64,000 nucleotides of DNA from Tsuneonella deserti (GTDB lineage Bacteria; Pseudomonadota; Alphaproteobacteria; Sphingomonadales; Sphingomonadaceae), in assembly GCF_014644315.1 (NCBI RefSeq), contig NZ_BMKL01000001.1, positions 1,003,001-1,067,000 on the forward strand, read 5' to 3'. How positions within the stretch are numbered: the stretch's first letter is position 1; each line of letters begins with the position of its first letter. The translations under genes were made by a program, and so were the position numbers. The notes under the pieces were generated by a model, which did not search any database, was not told the DNA's origin, and saw only the letters and a list, made by a program, of their open reading frames with translations. Positions 35,737 to 44,877 of the stretch are shown here, piece after piece.

Positions 35737-37255
35737 GGCAGCGATTGCGCTCGCGCTGCTGCTGACAGCCTGTGGCGCAGACGATGCTGCTGCCCCGATC
35801 GATTACAAGACCGCGCTCGCGCAGGGCGACGGTGCTGGAGCGGAACTGGCGCTGAAGCGCGAACTGGAGCGAGGCGTGCCGTCGTCGCGGCTCGCTCCCT
35901 TCCTCGGTGAGGCCGCGCTCATGCAGGGCGATCTTGTCGAAGCGCGCCACTGGCTCGCAGAAGCGGCATTCGCCCCCGATGTCGCAGCGCACGGGTTCCA
36001 CATGCTGGGCAGGCTGAGACTGCGCGAACGGGACCTTCCCGGTGCCGGCCAGGCATTCGATCGCGCCTTGCAGGATGCGCCGGACGAACCGGAGCTGTGG
36101 GTCGATATCGCCCGGTTGCGTTACCTCGGAGGAGAGCAGGCGCAAGCGCTGCAAGCGTCGCGCACTGCGCTCGCGCTGGGCCCCGGAAATCCCGCGGCGC
36201 TGCTGCTGCGGGCACAGCTCCTGCGCGACTCTGCCGGCAATGCTGCCGCTCTTTCGCTGATCGAGCGTGCCCTGAAGGGGGCGCCGGAAGACCCCGACCT
36301 TCTCGCCGAATACGCCGCGACGCTCGGCGAAGTCGGCCGGACAAGGGAAATGCTGGCCGCGGTTCGCCGGTTCGCTGAGGCAGCGCCCCAGGACCGGCGC
36401 GCGCTGTATCTCCAGGCTGTGCTTGCCGCCCGCGCGGGGCGGCATGATCTCGCCCGCAGCCTCCTCCAGCGCAGCGGCGACCTCGATCGTGCAATGCCCG
36501 CCGCAATCGTGTTGCTCGCACTCGTCGATCTCGAAAACGGCAACCCGGCCAGTGCAGCGCAAGCGCTCGATCGCCTGCTTGTCCGCCAACCCGACAACTT
36601 GCGGGTGCAAGCTCTCCTTGCCCGCGCGCTGGCTGCGGCTGGCAACGACCATGAACTCATCGCGCGGTTCGCCGGAAGGGCAGATTCACGTTACCTGGCG
36701 CTGCTGGTAGGGCGTGCCTACGAGCACCTGGGTGAACGATCGAAGGCGGCGACTCATCTGGATCGCGCATTCGCCCGGCCGGCTCCGCCCCGTCTCGTGC
36801 GACTGGCGCCAGCCGCTCCGCTGAGCGTGACGGCGCTCCGCGATCCCGCTGACGGCCCCGCCGCGGTCGCGCTGGTGCGCGGCCTGATCGCGGTAGGCAG
36901 GGCGAATGAGGCTCGCACCCGAGCTTTGTCGTGGTTGAAGCGCCATCCTGGATCGGCCGACGCCATGACGCTTGCCGGGGACGCCGCCCTGGCGGCGAAC
37001 GATCCCCGAGCGGCGCTGGCGCATTACCGATCCGCCTCGGCGATACGGCAGCCATGGCCCTTGACCAAGCGGATGGGGGCGGCGCTGGAAAGGGCGGGAC
37101 AGGCAGACGAAGCCGAACGGCTCGTCGCTCGCCATTTCCGGAACGAACCAGCCAATAACGAGGCGGCTGTCATGCTGGCGCGGCGCCTGGATGCACGGGG
37201 CGAGCGACACCGAGCGGCCGTGCTGCTGGCTCATGGACGGCTGCACGGCGGCTGA
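35720..37255 (+). CDS. TPR lipoprotein, PrsT-like
   Basis: 511 residues overlapping the end of prsR by 17 bases. A lipoprotein signal peptide (AIALALLLTACGADD) is followed by a series of about ten degenerate tetratricopeptide repeats, for example LAQGDGAGAELALKRELERG, LRERDLPGAGQAFDRALQDAP and GGEQAQALQASRTALALGPGNP. Position directly after PrsK/PrsR and the repeat content match PrsT, the TPR protein of PEP-CTERM/exosortase loci; the usual PrsT is longer, so I leave the symbol open. Probable role: periplasmic scaffold in polymer assembly or export. Confidence 0.8.
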   Translation: MTFRLKAAIALALLLTACGADDAAAPIDYKTALAQGDGAGAELALKRELERGVPSSRLAPFLGEAALMQGDLVEARHWLAEAAFAPDVAAHGFHMLGRLRLRERDLPGAGQAFDRALQDAPDEPELWVDIARLRYLGGEQAQALQASRTALALGPGNPAALLLRAQLLRDSAGNAAALSLIERALKGAPEDPDLLAEYAATLGEVGRTREMLAAVRRFAEAAPQDRRALYLQAVLAARAGRHDLARSLLQRSGDLDRAMPAAIVLLALVDLENGNPASAAQALDRLLVRQPDNLRVQALLARALAAAGNDHELIARFAGRADSRYLALLVGRAYEHLGERSKAATHLDRAFARPAPPRLVRLAPAAPLSVTALRDPADGPAAVALVRGLIAVGRANEARTRALSWLKRHPGSADAMTLAGDAALAANDPRAALAHYRSASAIRQPWPLTKRMGAALERAGQADEAERLVARHFRNEPANNEAAVMLARRLDARGERHRAAVLLAHGRLHGG

Positions 37256-37294
37256 CGCTCGACAAAGGGACCGTGCCGCGCCACTGGCCCAATC

Positions 37295-38281
37295 GTGCTG
37301 CGGCTGTTTTCCAACATCGATCCCCTGGTCCGGCTGCTGTTGCTGGCGACCCTGCTTGCCAGCGTCCTGCCGGCCACCGGAGAGACACGGGAAATCGCGC
37401 AGAACGTTTCGAACGGGGCGGTTTTCCTGCTGTTCCTGCTCAACGGCCTTCGCCTTTCGCGCAGCGCGGTAAGGCGGGGCATCGGCCACTGGCGCTTCCT
37501 CGTTCCGCTGGCCATATGGTGCTTCGCGGCGATGGCGCTGGCAGGTAAGGGCTTTGCACTGGCGTTTGCGCCAGCCCTGCCGCCGATGGTCGCGCTGGGC
37601 TTTCTCTACCTTGGCGCGCTCCCTTCGACCGTCCAGTCGGCGACCGCCTATTCATCGCTCGGCGGGGGTAACGTCGCCAACTCGGTCGTTGCGGCCGCCT
37701 TGCTCAACGTCATGGGGGTGTTCGTCAGCGCTCCGCTGTTCGCGGCGCTGGGCGGAGGCGGGGCGGCTGACATGGGTGCGGCTGGGCTGACCAAGGTCGT
37801 CCTCATCCTGATCCTGCCGTTCGCCATTGGACAGGCGTTGCAGGTGCCATTGGCGCCGTGGATCGGCGATCACCGCGCGCTGGTTACCTGGATGGACCGC
37901 CTGTCGATTGCGATCGCCGTCTATGTCGCTTTTTCCGGAGCGGTCGAACAAGGGCTCTGGACCATGGTCAGCGCCGGGGAATGGGCGCTGATCCTCGGCG
38001 GGGTAATAGCGTTCCTCGTGGTTGGCTTCGCCGGGGCCTGGCTGCTCGGCGGCGTTATCGGACTGGAGCGGGCGGATCGGATCGCGTTCCTGTTCGCCGG
38101 AGCCCACAAAAGCGTTGCGATGGGCGCACCTCTCGCCGCGGTCCTTTTCCCCCCCAAAGTGGCCGGACTGGTGCTTCTGCCGCTGCTGATTTACCACCTG
38201 CTCCAGCTGGTGGCATCGGCTCCGATCGCTAGCCGGCTTGCCCGCTCTCCTGCGCCGCCACTTCCGGATGGCGCCGGTTGA
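37295..38281 (+). CDS. SBF-like (bile acid:sodium symporter superfamily) transporter
   Basis: 328 residues with nine to ten hydrophobic segments. Features: NVSNGAVFLLFLLNGLRLSR, GFLYLGALPSTVQSATAYSSLGGGNVANSVVAAALLN (the crossover motif region of the SBF superfamily) and FLFAGAHKSVAMGAPLAAVLFP. It resembles the putative Na-dependent transporter group often called SBF-like CPA (YfeH-type). The chosen start is GTG at 37295. Its 3' end overlaps the convergent DUF475 gene by 53 bases, with no room for a terminator. Confidence 0.85.
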   Translation: MLRLFSNIDPLVRLLLLATLLASVLPATGETREIAQNVSNGAVFLLFLLNGLRLSRSAVRRGIGHWRFLVPLAIWCFAAMALAGKGFALAFAPALPPMVALGFLYLGALPSTVQSATAYSSLGGGNVANSVVAAALLNVMGVFVSAPLFAALGGGGAADMGAAGLTKVVLILILPFAIGQALQVPLAPWIGDHRALVTWMDRLSIAIAVYVAFSGAVEQGLWTMVSAGEWALILGGVIAFLVVGFAGAWLLGGVIGLERADRIAFLFAGAHKSVAMGAPLAAVLFPPKVAGLVLLPLLIYHLLQLVASAPIASRLARSPAPPLPDGAG

Positions 38282-39305
38282 AGCGGACAGACCACCATAG
38301 CGACAGGCCGATCAGGATCGCACCGATAAGGCCCGTGATGGTCTCGGAGATGTGATAGCGCGCCGACAGCAGCATGATCGCGCCCAGCACGATGATCGCC
38401 CAGAATGCACCGTGCTCAAGATAGCGGTATTGGGCGAGGGTTCCCTTTTCGACCAAGTGGATGGTCATCGATCGGACGAACATCGCCCCGATCGACAGGC
38501 CGAGTGCAATGACGATCATGTTGTTCGACAGCGCAAAGGCGCCGATCACGCCATCGAAACTGAAACTGGCATCGAGGATGTTCAGGTACAGGAATCCGCC
38601 CAGGCCGCTCCGCACCGCCGCCCCGGCCATGCGTTTCTTTTCCTCCGACAGTTCGAGCAGAGTGCTCACACCTTCCACGGCGATGAAGGTGACGAGGCCG
38701 AGGAGCCCGGAGACGAGAAACGTCAGTGCTTCGTCGCTCGGCAGCATCAGCGAAATGCCCCACAGCGCAAGCAGCAACAGGCCGATCTCGGCTGCCGGCA
38801 GGGCCGCGAAACGGCCGAGGAACTTCTCGATCGATTCGATCCAGTGCACCTCCTTCTCGCCGTCGAAAAAGAACTTCAGCCCGACCATGGCCAGAAATGC
38901 GCCGCCGAAGCCGGCGATTCCAACGTGCGCGCTGGAAACCAGGCGTTCGTACTCGGCGGGGTTGCGGAGCGACAGGTTCACCGTCTCGAGCGGCCCGATG
39001 CCGGCTGCAATGGCGACGATCGCCAGCGGGAAGACGATGCGCATGCCGAACACCGCGAACAGGATGCCCCAGGTCAGGAAGCGCTTCTGCCAGGCGCGGT
39101 CCATGTCCTTCAGGACCGAGGCGTTGACGACCGCGTTGTCGAAGCTGAGCGAGATCTCGAGGATCGAGAGAACCACGATGATCCACAGCAGCTTGGCCGT
39201 TCCGGTCACGCTGCCCGTGCTCGATAGGCCGTACCACAGGCCCAGGCCGAGGCAGATGACCGTAAAGATCAGCGATAGGCCGTAAAATCGCTTGAGCGTA
39301 TCCAT
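38229..39305 (-). CDS. DUF475 / TerC-like integral membrane protein
   Basis: 358 residues from the ATG at 39305. Nine or so hydrophobic segments with the TerC-superfamily motif SFDNAVVNASVLKDM in an early helix and its repeat SFSFDGVIGAFALSNNMIVIALGL; the acidic residues in these helices are thought to coordinate metal ions. DUF475 genes are often associated with tellurite resistance or stress islands, but here there are no ter genes nearby. Ends inside the 3' end of the SBF-like transporter gene. Confidence 0.88.
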   Translation of the reverse strand: MDTLKRFYGLSLIFTVICLGLGLWYGLSSTGSVTGTAKLLWIIVVLSILEISLSFDNAVVNASVLKDMDRAWQKRFLTWGILFAVFGMRIVFPLAIVAIAAGIGPLETVNLSLRNPAEYERLVSSAHVGIAGFGGAFLAMVGLKFFFDGEKEVHWIESIEKFLGRFAALPAAEIGLLLLALWGISLMLPSDEALTFLVSGLLGLVTFIAVEGVSTLLELSEEKKRMAGAAVRSGLGGFLYLNILDASFSFDGVIGAFALSNNMIVIALGLSIGAMFVRSMTIHLVEKGTLAQYRYLEHGAFWAIIVLGAIMLLSARYHISETITGLIGAILIGLSLWWSVRFNRRHPEVAAQESGQAG

Positions 39306-39346
39306 GAAAGGTCCAGTCCGGGAAAGTGTGTCTGGGCGCGGGCGCG

Positions 39347-40216
39347 CTATTTGGGCTGGTAGGTCTGGTCGGCCGTGGGGAATTCCCGGGCGCGCACTTC
39401 GGCAGCATAAGTGCCGGCTGCCTTCGAAATGACGCCAGCAAGATCCTCGTAGCGCTTGACGAAGCGCGGGACGCGCTCGAACATTCCGAGCATGTCTTCG
39501 GTCACCAGAACCTGGCCGTCGCACCGCGCCGACGCACCAATGCCGATGACGGGAATTTCCAGCGATCCCGTCAAGGCGACGGCGATCGGTTCGATCACGC
39601 CTTCAGCCACGACTGCGAAAGCACCGGCATCCTGCACGGCCTTGCCGTCGGCAATGATCTTGTCGTGCTCTTGCTGGCTGCGTCCGCGCGCGCCGTAGCC
39701 GCCGAGCGAATTGACCGCTTGAGGGGTAAGGCCGACATGCGCCATCACCGGAATGCCGCGTTGGGAGAGAAAGGCGATCGTCTCGGCCATCGCCTCTCCG
39801 CCTTCGAGCTTGACCGCCGCGCAGCCGGTCTCCGCCATGATCCGGCTGGCGCTCTCGAACGCCTTGGCAGGACCGCCTTCATAAGTCCCGAACGGCATGT
39901 CGACCACGACGAGGCTGTGATAGCTGCCGCGCACCACCGCGGCGCCGTGAGCGATCATCATGTCGAGCGTGACCTGCAGCGTGGAAGGCAGCCCGTAGAT
40001 CACCTGGCCGAGCGAATCCCCCACCAGCAGGATATCGCAGTGCTCGTCCAGCAACTGCGCCTGCCGGGCGGTGTAGGCGGTCAGCATCACCAGCGGATCG
40101 CGCGTCGCGCCGTCCGCCTTGCGCCCCCTGATCGCCGGAACCGTGAGCCGCCGCATCGGCTGCGGGGTGGGGTGGGCGCGGCTGGTCGCAGTGTCGAGCT
40201 GGAAGGTGGTGGACAT
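39347..40216 (-). CDS. panB: 3-methyl-2-oxobutanoate hydroxymethyltransferase
   Basis: Makes ketopantoate from 2-oxoisovalerate and methylene-THF, first step of pantothenate synthesis. 289 residues from the ATG at 40216. Conserved segments: [32 protein letters not shown] (Mg-binding DS), [34 protein letters not shown] and [18 protein letters not shown]. It lies 41 bp upstream of DUF475 on the same strand. panC is not in the window. Substrate 2-oxoisovalerate links it to ilvC and bkd metabolism. Confidence 0.93.
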   Translation of the reverse strand: MSTTFQLDTATSRAHPTPQPMRRLTVPAIRGRKADGATRDPLVMLTAYTARQAQLLDEHCDILLVGDSLGQVIYGLPSTLQVTLDMMIAHGAAVVRGSYHSLVVVDMPFGTYEGGPAKAFESASRIMAETGCAAVKLEGGEAMAETIAFLSQRGIPVMAHVGLTPQAVNSLGGYGARGRSQQEHDKIIADGKAVQDAGAFAVVAEGVIEPIAVALTGSLEIPVIGIGASARCDGQVLVTEDMLGMFERVPRFVKRYEDLAGVISKAAGTYAAEVRAREFPTADQTYQPK

Positions 40217-40358
40217 GGCATTTGGCTCTAGCCGCGCCACGAAGACGGGGAAAGCCCTTGAGATTGCTCTTGCCATGAAAGGAGCGGGCGCTAGCTTCGC
40301 GCGCCATAGAGAGAGGCAGGCCGCATTTCGGCCGCCCACAAGAGGGGAATTCGGGTCC

Positions 40359-41933
40359 ATGCTACTCGATCGCGTAAAGCCGCTCGACGCCATCCTGGCG
40401 ACGGCGGAAAGGAAGTCACTTAAGCGTACACTCGGCTGGTTCCAGCTGACCCTGATGGGGATCGGCTGCGTCATCGGCACCGGCATCTTCGTGCTGACCG
40501 CGGTCGGCGCGCAAAAGGCCGGGCCGGGGCTGATGATCGCGTTCGCCATCGCCGGCGCTGTCTGCATCGTCGCTGCGCTCTGCTACGCCGAAATCGCCGC
40601 CATGATCCCGGTAGCGGGAAGCGCCTACACCTACAGCTACGCGACCATCGGCGAGTTCTTCGCCTGGACGGTCGGCTGGGCGTTGATCATGGAATACGCG
40701 ATCGCCGCGAGTGCGGTCTCCGTCGGATGGTCGGGATACTTCTCCGGCACTGTGCTCGGAGGGCTCGGGATAGACTTGCCAACCTGGCTAAGCGCCGGCC
40801 CGCTGGCGTTCGGCGGGGTCGAGGGTGGATTGATCAACCTGCCTGCACTTGTGATCGCTCTGCTCGTGACGTTCCTGCTCGTGATCGGCACCAGTGAAAG
40901 CGCCAAGGTCAATGCAGTGCTGGTGGCGATCAAGGTCGTCGCGCTGACGGCCTTCGTGGCGCTCACGCTGACCAGCTCTCAATTCGACGCTGAAAAGTTC
41001 AACCCCTTCCTGCCTGCCGGCATTTTCGGCGGCTGGGGCACCGGTGTGGGCGCGGTCGGCGCGGCGGCAACGATGTTCTTTGCCTATGTCGGCTTCGACG
41101 CGGTTTCGACCGCGGCGGAGGAAACCAAGAACCCGCAGCGTAACGTGCCCATCGGCCTCGTCGGCTCGCTGCTGTTCTGCACCGTGTTCTACATCCTGGT
41201 GGCAGCCGGCGCGATCGGCGCGATCGGTGGCCAACCGATCATGGACGCGATGGGGCTTCCACTCGAGGCGGGCTCGCCCGAGCTCGCGCGCCAGTGCGCG
41301 ATGCCGCAGTACGCGGACGCGCTCGTCTGCTCGAACGAGCCGCTCGCGCACGTCCTCAAGATGCTCGGCTTCACCGGCTTCGGCAACGCGATCGGCCTTG
41401 CAGCCTTCCTGGCGCTGCCTTCGGTGATCCTGGTGCTGATCTTCGGCCAGACGCGCATCTTCTTCGTGATGAGCCGTGACGGTCTTCTGCCCGAGCGGCT
41501 GAGCAGGGTGCATCCGAAGTTCCAGACGCCGCACGTGGTGACCATCATCACCGGTCTCGCGGTGGCAGTCGCCGCGGCGTTTTTCCCGGTCGGTCAGCTG
41601 GCCGACATCTCTAACGCCGGCACGCTCTACGCGTTCATGATGGTGGCAATCGCGGTCATGGTGCTGCGGGTGAAGGATCCGTCGCGCAGGCGTCACTTCA
41701 AGGTGCCTGGCGTGTGGATCATTGCTCCGTTGACGATCATCGGCTGCGTGCTGCTGTTCTTCAACCTGCCGAGCGCGGCGATGCTGTTCCTGCCCGGCTG
41801 GGGAGTGCTCGGCCTGCTCGTCTATTTCGGCTACAGCCGGAGGCAGAGCCACCTGGGCCGCGGGATCGTCGAAGTGGTCGACGATGTGGCGGGCGAGGAA
41901 CTGCAGGTGCCAATCCACCCGCCTGCGGAGTAA
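40359..41933 (+). CDS. Amino acid permease (APC family, cationic amino-acid-transporter type)
   Basis: 524 residues from the ATG at 40359, preceded by AGAGGGG; an upstream-open frame overlaps panB on the other strand. Twelve or more transmembrane helices. Typical APC segments: [88 protein letters not shown] and [28 protein letters not shown] 60-residue loop with two cysteines lies between helices seven and eight, as in the YfnA/CAT subgroup. Substrate not determinable. A strong terminator follows. Confidence 0.9.
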   Translation: MLLDRVKPLDAILATAERKSLKRTLGWFQLTLMGIGCVIGTGIFVLTAVGAQKAGPGLMIAFAIAGAVCIVAALCYAEIAAMIPVAGSAYTYSYATIGEFFAWTVGWALIMEYAIAASAVSVGWSGYFSGTVLGGLGIDLPTWLSAGPLAFGGVEGGLINLPALVIALLVTFLLVIGTSESAKVNAVLVAIKVVALTAFVALTLTSSQFDAEKFNPFLPAGIFGGWGTGVGAVGAAATMFFAYVGFDAVSTAAEETKNPQRNVPIGLVGSLLFCTVFYILVAAGAIGAIGGQPIMDAMGLPLEAGSPELARQCAMPQYADALVCSNEPLAHVLKMLGFTGFGNAIGLAAFLALPSVILVLIFGQTRIFFVMSRDGLLPERLSRVHPKFQTPHVVTIITGLAVAVAAAFFPVGQLADISNAGTLYAFMMVAIAVMVLRVKDPSRRRHFKVPGVWIIAPLTIIGCVLLFFNLPSAAMLFLPGWGVLGLLVYFGYSRRQSHLGRGIVEVVDDVAGEELQVPIHPPAE

Positions 41934-41950
41934 CAGGCTTCAGACAGCGA

Positions 41951-41986
41951 AAGGGCCGCCCCTCGGAATTGAGGAGCGGCCCTTTT
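41951..41986. terminator. Bidirectional rho-independent terminator
   Basis: AAGGGCCGC-C-CCTC / GAGG-A-GCGGCCCTT with a GGAATT loop and TTTTCTT tail on the plus strand. The stem is about 13 bp with one mismatch. It ends the amino acid permease gene and, read the other way with its AAA/TTT edge, also the convergent pyridoxamine-oxidase-family gene. Confidence 0.88.
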
Positions 41987-42000
41987 CTTGTCGGATGGGA

Positions 42001-42483
42001 TCAGAGTGCGGCTTCGGCGTGGCTGTCGGCAACCTCGCCGCGGACGTCCATGCCCATTGCCATCTTGGCTGTGGTGAGAATTCCCTGGTCCGCTGCCCAT
42101 AGTTCGGCATTGCCGAGGTCCATGCGGAGCATCAGCAGGTTGGGATCGTCCTTCCCTCCCGGGAAATAGGCTTCAACGAAATTGGACCACTGCTTGTCCA
42201 GCCGTTCGCGGCTGGTTTCTTCGGTCAGGTTGCCTTCGAAGCGCGCGAACATGTCGTGGTCCTTGCTCGCGAAAGTGCACGTCGCCGGGCCCATCTCGGC
42301 CAGGTGATTGTCCTTCGAGGTGAAGAACCAGATCGCGCTGTTGGCATCCTTGTCGAGTTGGGCGGTCATCACCACCGCATCGTTGGCGGTGCTTTGCAAG
42401 GACACGAAAACGAACGGCGAATCGGCGAACGCTTTCCAGAATTTCTGCTTCAGTTCCTCGGCATTGCCTTGGTCGTATTTCAT
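42001..42483 (-). CDS. Pyridoxamine 5'-phosphate oxidase-family (general stress protein 26-like)
   Basis: 160 residues with the split-barrel FMN-binding fold of the general stress protein 26 group: FVFVSLQSTANDAVVMTAQLDKDANSAIWFFTSKDNHLAEM, followed by CTFASKDHDMFARFEGNLTE and a C-terminal ELWAADQGI. An excellent ribosome binding site (AAAGGAGAT) precedes the ATG. Reaction unknown. Divergent from imuA, so it shares the 90-bp region containing a LexA box. Confidence 0.85.
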   Translation of the reverse strand: MKYDQGNAEELKQKFWKAFADSPFVFVSLQSTANDAVVMTAQLDKDANSAIWFFTSKDNHLAEMGPATCTFASKDHDMFARFEGNLTEETSRERLDKQWSNFVEAYFPGGKDDPNLLMLRMDLGNAELWAADQGILTTAKMAMGMDVRGEVADSHAEAAL

Positions 42484-42555
42484 CGTGATCTCCTTTCGAA
42501 ATGCGAACGGAGCGAGGGAAAGGTTGTTCCGGTCGTTGCGAATCGGCCGACGATG

Positions 42556-42570
42556 GAACATAACCGGAAC
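42556..42570 (+). promoter_or_regulatory. LexA (SOS) box upstream of imuA
   Basis: GAACATAACCGGAAC, an exact match to the alphaproteobacterial LexA operator GAAC-N7-GAAC. It lies between the divergent stress-protein gene and imuA. Its right edge is two bases before an ATG at 42573, so translation of imuA more likely begins at the next in-frame ATG. Confidence 0.88.
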
Positions 42571-42590
42571 AGATGAGTCGTTTCCGCGCC

Positions 42591-43376
42591 ATGTCCCTGC
42601 TTGCCGAGCCTGCCCAACCGCTTCTCTCCGGATCCGGTCTTGCGGCGGTTTCCTCACGTGCGAAGCGATGGCGGCCGGGGATCGCCGCCCCTTATCACAA
42701 CGAGGTGTTCGCTCCGGGTGGTGAGGCATCGGGGGCGGCTGCCGCGCTGGCTTTTGCAATCGATGCCTTGCGTCATGCCGAAGCCGGACCTGCTGCCGAA
42801 GCGGAAGACCGCCGCGCGCTGTTGTGGGTGCAGGACAAGGCCGCTCTCCGGTTAGGTGGGCGCCCCTACCAACCGGGACTACCGGCAGCTTTCCGTCACC
42901 GGCTGGTGCACGTGGTCTGCGAAAAGCCCGAGGACGCGCTGTTTGCGCTCGAGGAAGGGTTGCGCTGCCGGGATGTCGCCGCAGTGATCGGCGAAGTCGC
43001 GGGCAATCCCCGGGCGCTCGATTTCACTGCTTCGCGCCGGCTTACACTGACATCGGAAAAGCACGGCGTTCCCCTGTGGCTGGTGCGTCTCGATGCCACC
43101 CATGACCTGTCGTCGGCGCGGATGCGGTGGAAAGTGCGCGCCGCGCCGTCCCCGCCGCCCCGCTGGAACGCGCAGGCTCCCGGCGCTCCCCACTGGCAGG
43201 CCGAACTGTTCCGCGCCCGTCAGCATCCCCCCGGTACATGGACCTTGAGCGATGAGCAGGACCGTCTCGCCGCCGCCAAAGTCACCACCGATGATACCGC
43301 CGACAGCGAATCCGCCGCGCCGTATCCTCTCGGCCTGGCTTTCGCGGCTGGCGATCGATCGCTGGCGGCTGGCTGA
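42591..43376 (+). CDS. imuA: ImuA, SOS mutasome accessory protein
   Basis: RecA-like accessory factor of the ImuA-ImuB-DnaE2 translesion system. About 261 residues from the ATG at 42591; an ATG at 42573 is also in frame but abuts the LexA box. Features: YHNEVFAPGGEASGAAAALAFAIDAL near the N-terminus, LLWVQDKAALRLGGRPYQPGL, LVHVVCEKPEDALFALEEGLRC and the strand VAAVIGEVAGNPRALDFTASRRLTLTSEKHG. It overlaps imuB by 125 bases in another frame, an unusually long overlap that requires tight coupling. Confidence 0.87.
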   Translation: MSLLAEPAQPLLSGSGLAAVSSRAKRWRPGIAAPYHNEVFAPGGEASGAAAALAFAIDALRHAEAGPAAEAEDRRALLWVQDKAALRLGGRPYQPGLPAAFRHRLVHVVCEKPEDALFALEEGLRCRDVAAVIGEVAGNPRALDFTASRRLTLTSEKHGVPLWLVRLDATHDLSSARMRWKVRAAPSPPPRWNAQAPGAPHWQAELFRARQHPPGTWTLSDEQDRLAAAKVTTDDTADSESAAPYPLGLAFAAGDRSLAAG

Positions 43377-44877
43377 AGGCTGTGCGCCGGGGGAGGGCGC
43401 CGATGCCGAGCCGCTGGCGCTGATCACCGACACCGCGCACGGACCGCGCATCGATGCCGCCAACGATGCCGGTCTCGCGGCCGGTGCGCGCCCCGGCATG
43501 ATGCTGGCGGACGCGCGTGCGCTGTGTCCGCAAATCGGGGTGAGCCCAAGCGATCCGGCAGGCAATCACGATTTCCTCGAGAAGCTGGCGCTGTGGGCGC
43601 TTCGCTGGGGTCCGTGGTCGGCGATGGACGCGCCCGATGGGCTGCTGGTCGATATCACCGCAGTCGCTCACCTGTTCGGTGGGGAAGCGAGGTTGGTTGC
43701 TGATGTGCAAGCCCGCTTCGCCTCGCGCGGACTGGCTGCCCATGTCGCCATCGCGCCGACTGCGGGGGCGGCATGGGCGCTGTCGCATTACGGACTGCCG
43801 GGCACGATTCTTGCCCCTTCGGATGACACTGCCGCACGCCTTGCCGACCTGCCGGTGGCGGCGTTGCGGCTCGACGGCGACGTGCTCGCGGTGCTGCGAC
43901 GGCTTGGCCTCAAGCGTATTGGAGACATGACCGATCGGTTTGGCGAAAGCACGGGGCGCGATGCGCTGCATCGCCGTTTTCGCAACCGCAAGTCGCCCGG
44001 CGCCAATCCGCTTGTCCGGCTCGACCAATTGCTTGGCAAAGTGCCCGAGCCGCTCCTGCCGGTGGTGCCGACCACAATGCCTCTGGTCCAGCGCCGGCTG
44101 ATGGAACCCATCCGGCATCGCGCCCTGCTCGATACCGTTGTCGCCGATCTCGCCGCCGACATGGCTCGCACGCTGGAAGGGCTGGGGCAGGGCGCCCGTC
44201 GGCTGGAACTGGGCATGTGGCGGATCGATGGCGAAGTGGTGATCCGTCGCCTGGAGCTGGCTGCCGCCACGCGCGAGGCGGCCCATATCGTCCGCCTGTT
44301 CGCCGCCCGGCTCGATGACGTCGATGCAGGCTTCGGAATCGAGACCGTCCGCCTGCGCGCCAGCTGGGCGGAACCGCTCGCGCTGGCTCAGGCCGATATC
44401 GAGGCGGCGGCGGAGGAGCATGGCACCAGTCTAGCCGCCTGTATCGACCGCCTGACTGTCCGCTTGGGGGCCAATGCGGTGCGCCGGCCGGTGGCCTATG
44501 CCAGCCATATCCCCGAACGTGCGCAGCGTTGGCAGCCGCCGCTGGAACCCGAGCCGGCCGCGCAGGGCGAACTGGCGTTCCATGCCCGTCCTCTCAAGCT
44601 GCTCGACCGGGCAGAGAAGATCGCGGTGCTCTATTCCACTCCCGATGGCTACCCGCGCGCTTTTCGCTGGCGCGGCCGGGTTCACGAGGTTGCCCGGGTC
44701 GAAGGCCCCGAACGGATCGCGCCCGAATGGTGGCGCGAGAAAGGCAACGCCCGCCTGCGCGACTATTACCGGATCGAGGACGAGGGGGGGCGCCGTTACT
44801 GGATCTATCGTCTCGGCCTGATCGGCGATGGACGCGGCGGCCCGCCCGACTGGTTCCTGCAGGGGCTATGCGCCTGA
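43252..44877 (+). CDS. imuB: ImuB, Y-family polymerase-like mutasome protein
   Basis: 541 residues. A Y-family polymerase fold without the usual acidic active-site residues: it begins ILSAWLSRLAIDRWRLAEG, continues through GLAAGARPGMMLADARALCPQ and GLLVDITAVAHLFGGEARLVADVQARFASRGL, and ends in a C-terminal extension after the little-finger-like region. In characterised systems ImuB links the beta clamp, ImuA and DnaE2. The 125-base overlap with imuA could shorten if translation starts at the ATG at 43291. Its 3' end overlaps the convergent DUF72 gene by 12 bases. Confidence 0.88.
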   Translation: MSRTVSPPPKSPPMIPPTANPPRRILSAWLSRLAIDRWRLAEGCAPGEGADAEPLALITDTAHGPRIDAANDAGLAAGARPGMMLADARALCPQIGVSPSDPAGNHDFLEKLALWALRWGPWSAMDAPDGLLVDITAVAHLFGGEARLVADVQARFASRGLAAHVAIAPTAGAAWALSHYGLPGTILAPSDDTAARLADLPVAALRLDGDVLAVLRRLGLKRIGDMTDRFGESTGRDALHRRFRNRKSPGANPLVRLDQLLGKVPEPLLPVVPTTMPLVQRRLMEPIRHRALLDTVVADLAADMARTLEGLGQGARRLELGMWRIDGEVVIRRLELAAATREAAHIVRLFAARLDDVDAGFGIETVRLRASWAEPLALAQADIEAAAEEHGTSLAACIDRLTVRLGANAVRRPVAYASHIPERAQRWQPPLEPEPAAQGELAFHARPLKLLDRAEKIAVLYSTPDGYPRAFRWRGRVHEVARVEGPERIAPEWWREKGNARLRDYYRIEDEGGRRYWIYRLGLIGDGRGGPPDWFLQGLCA

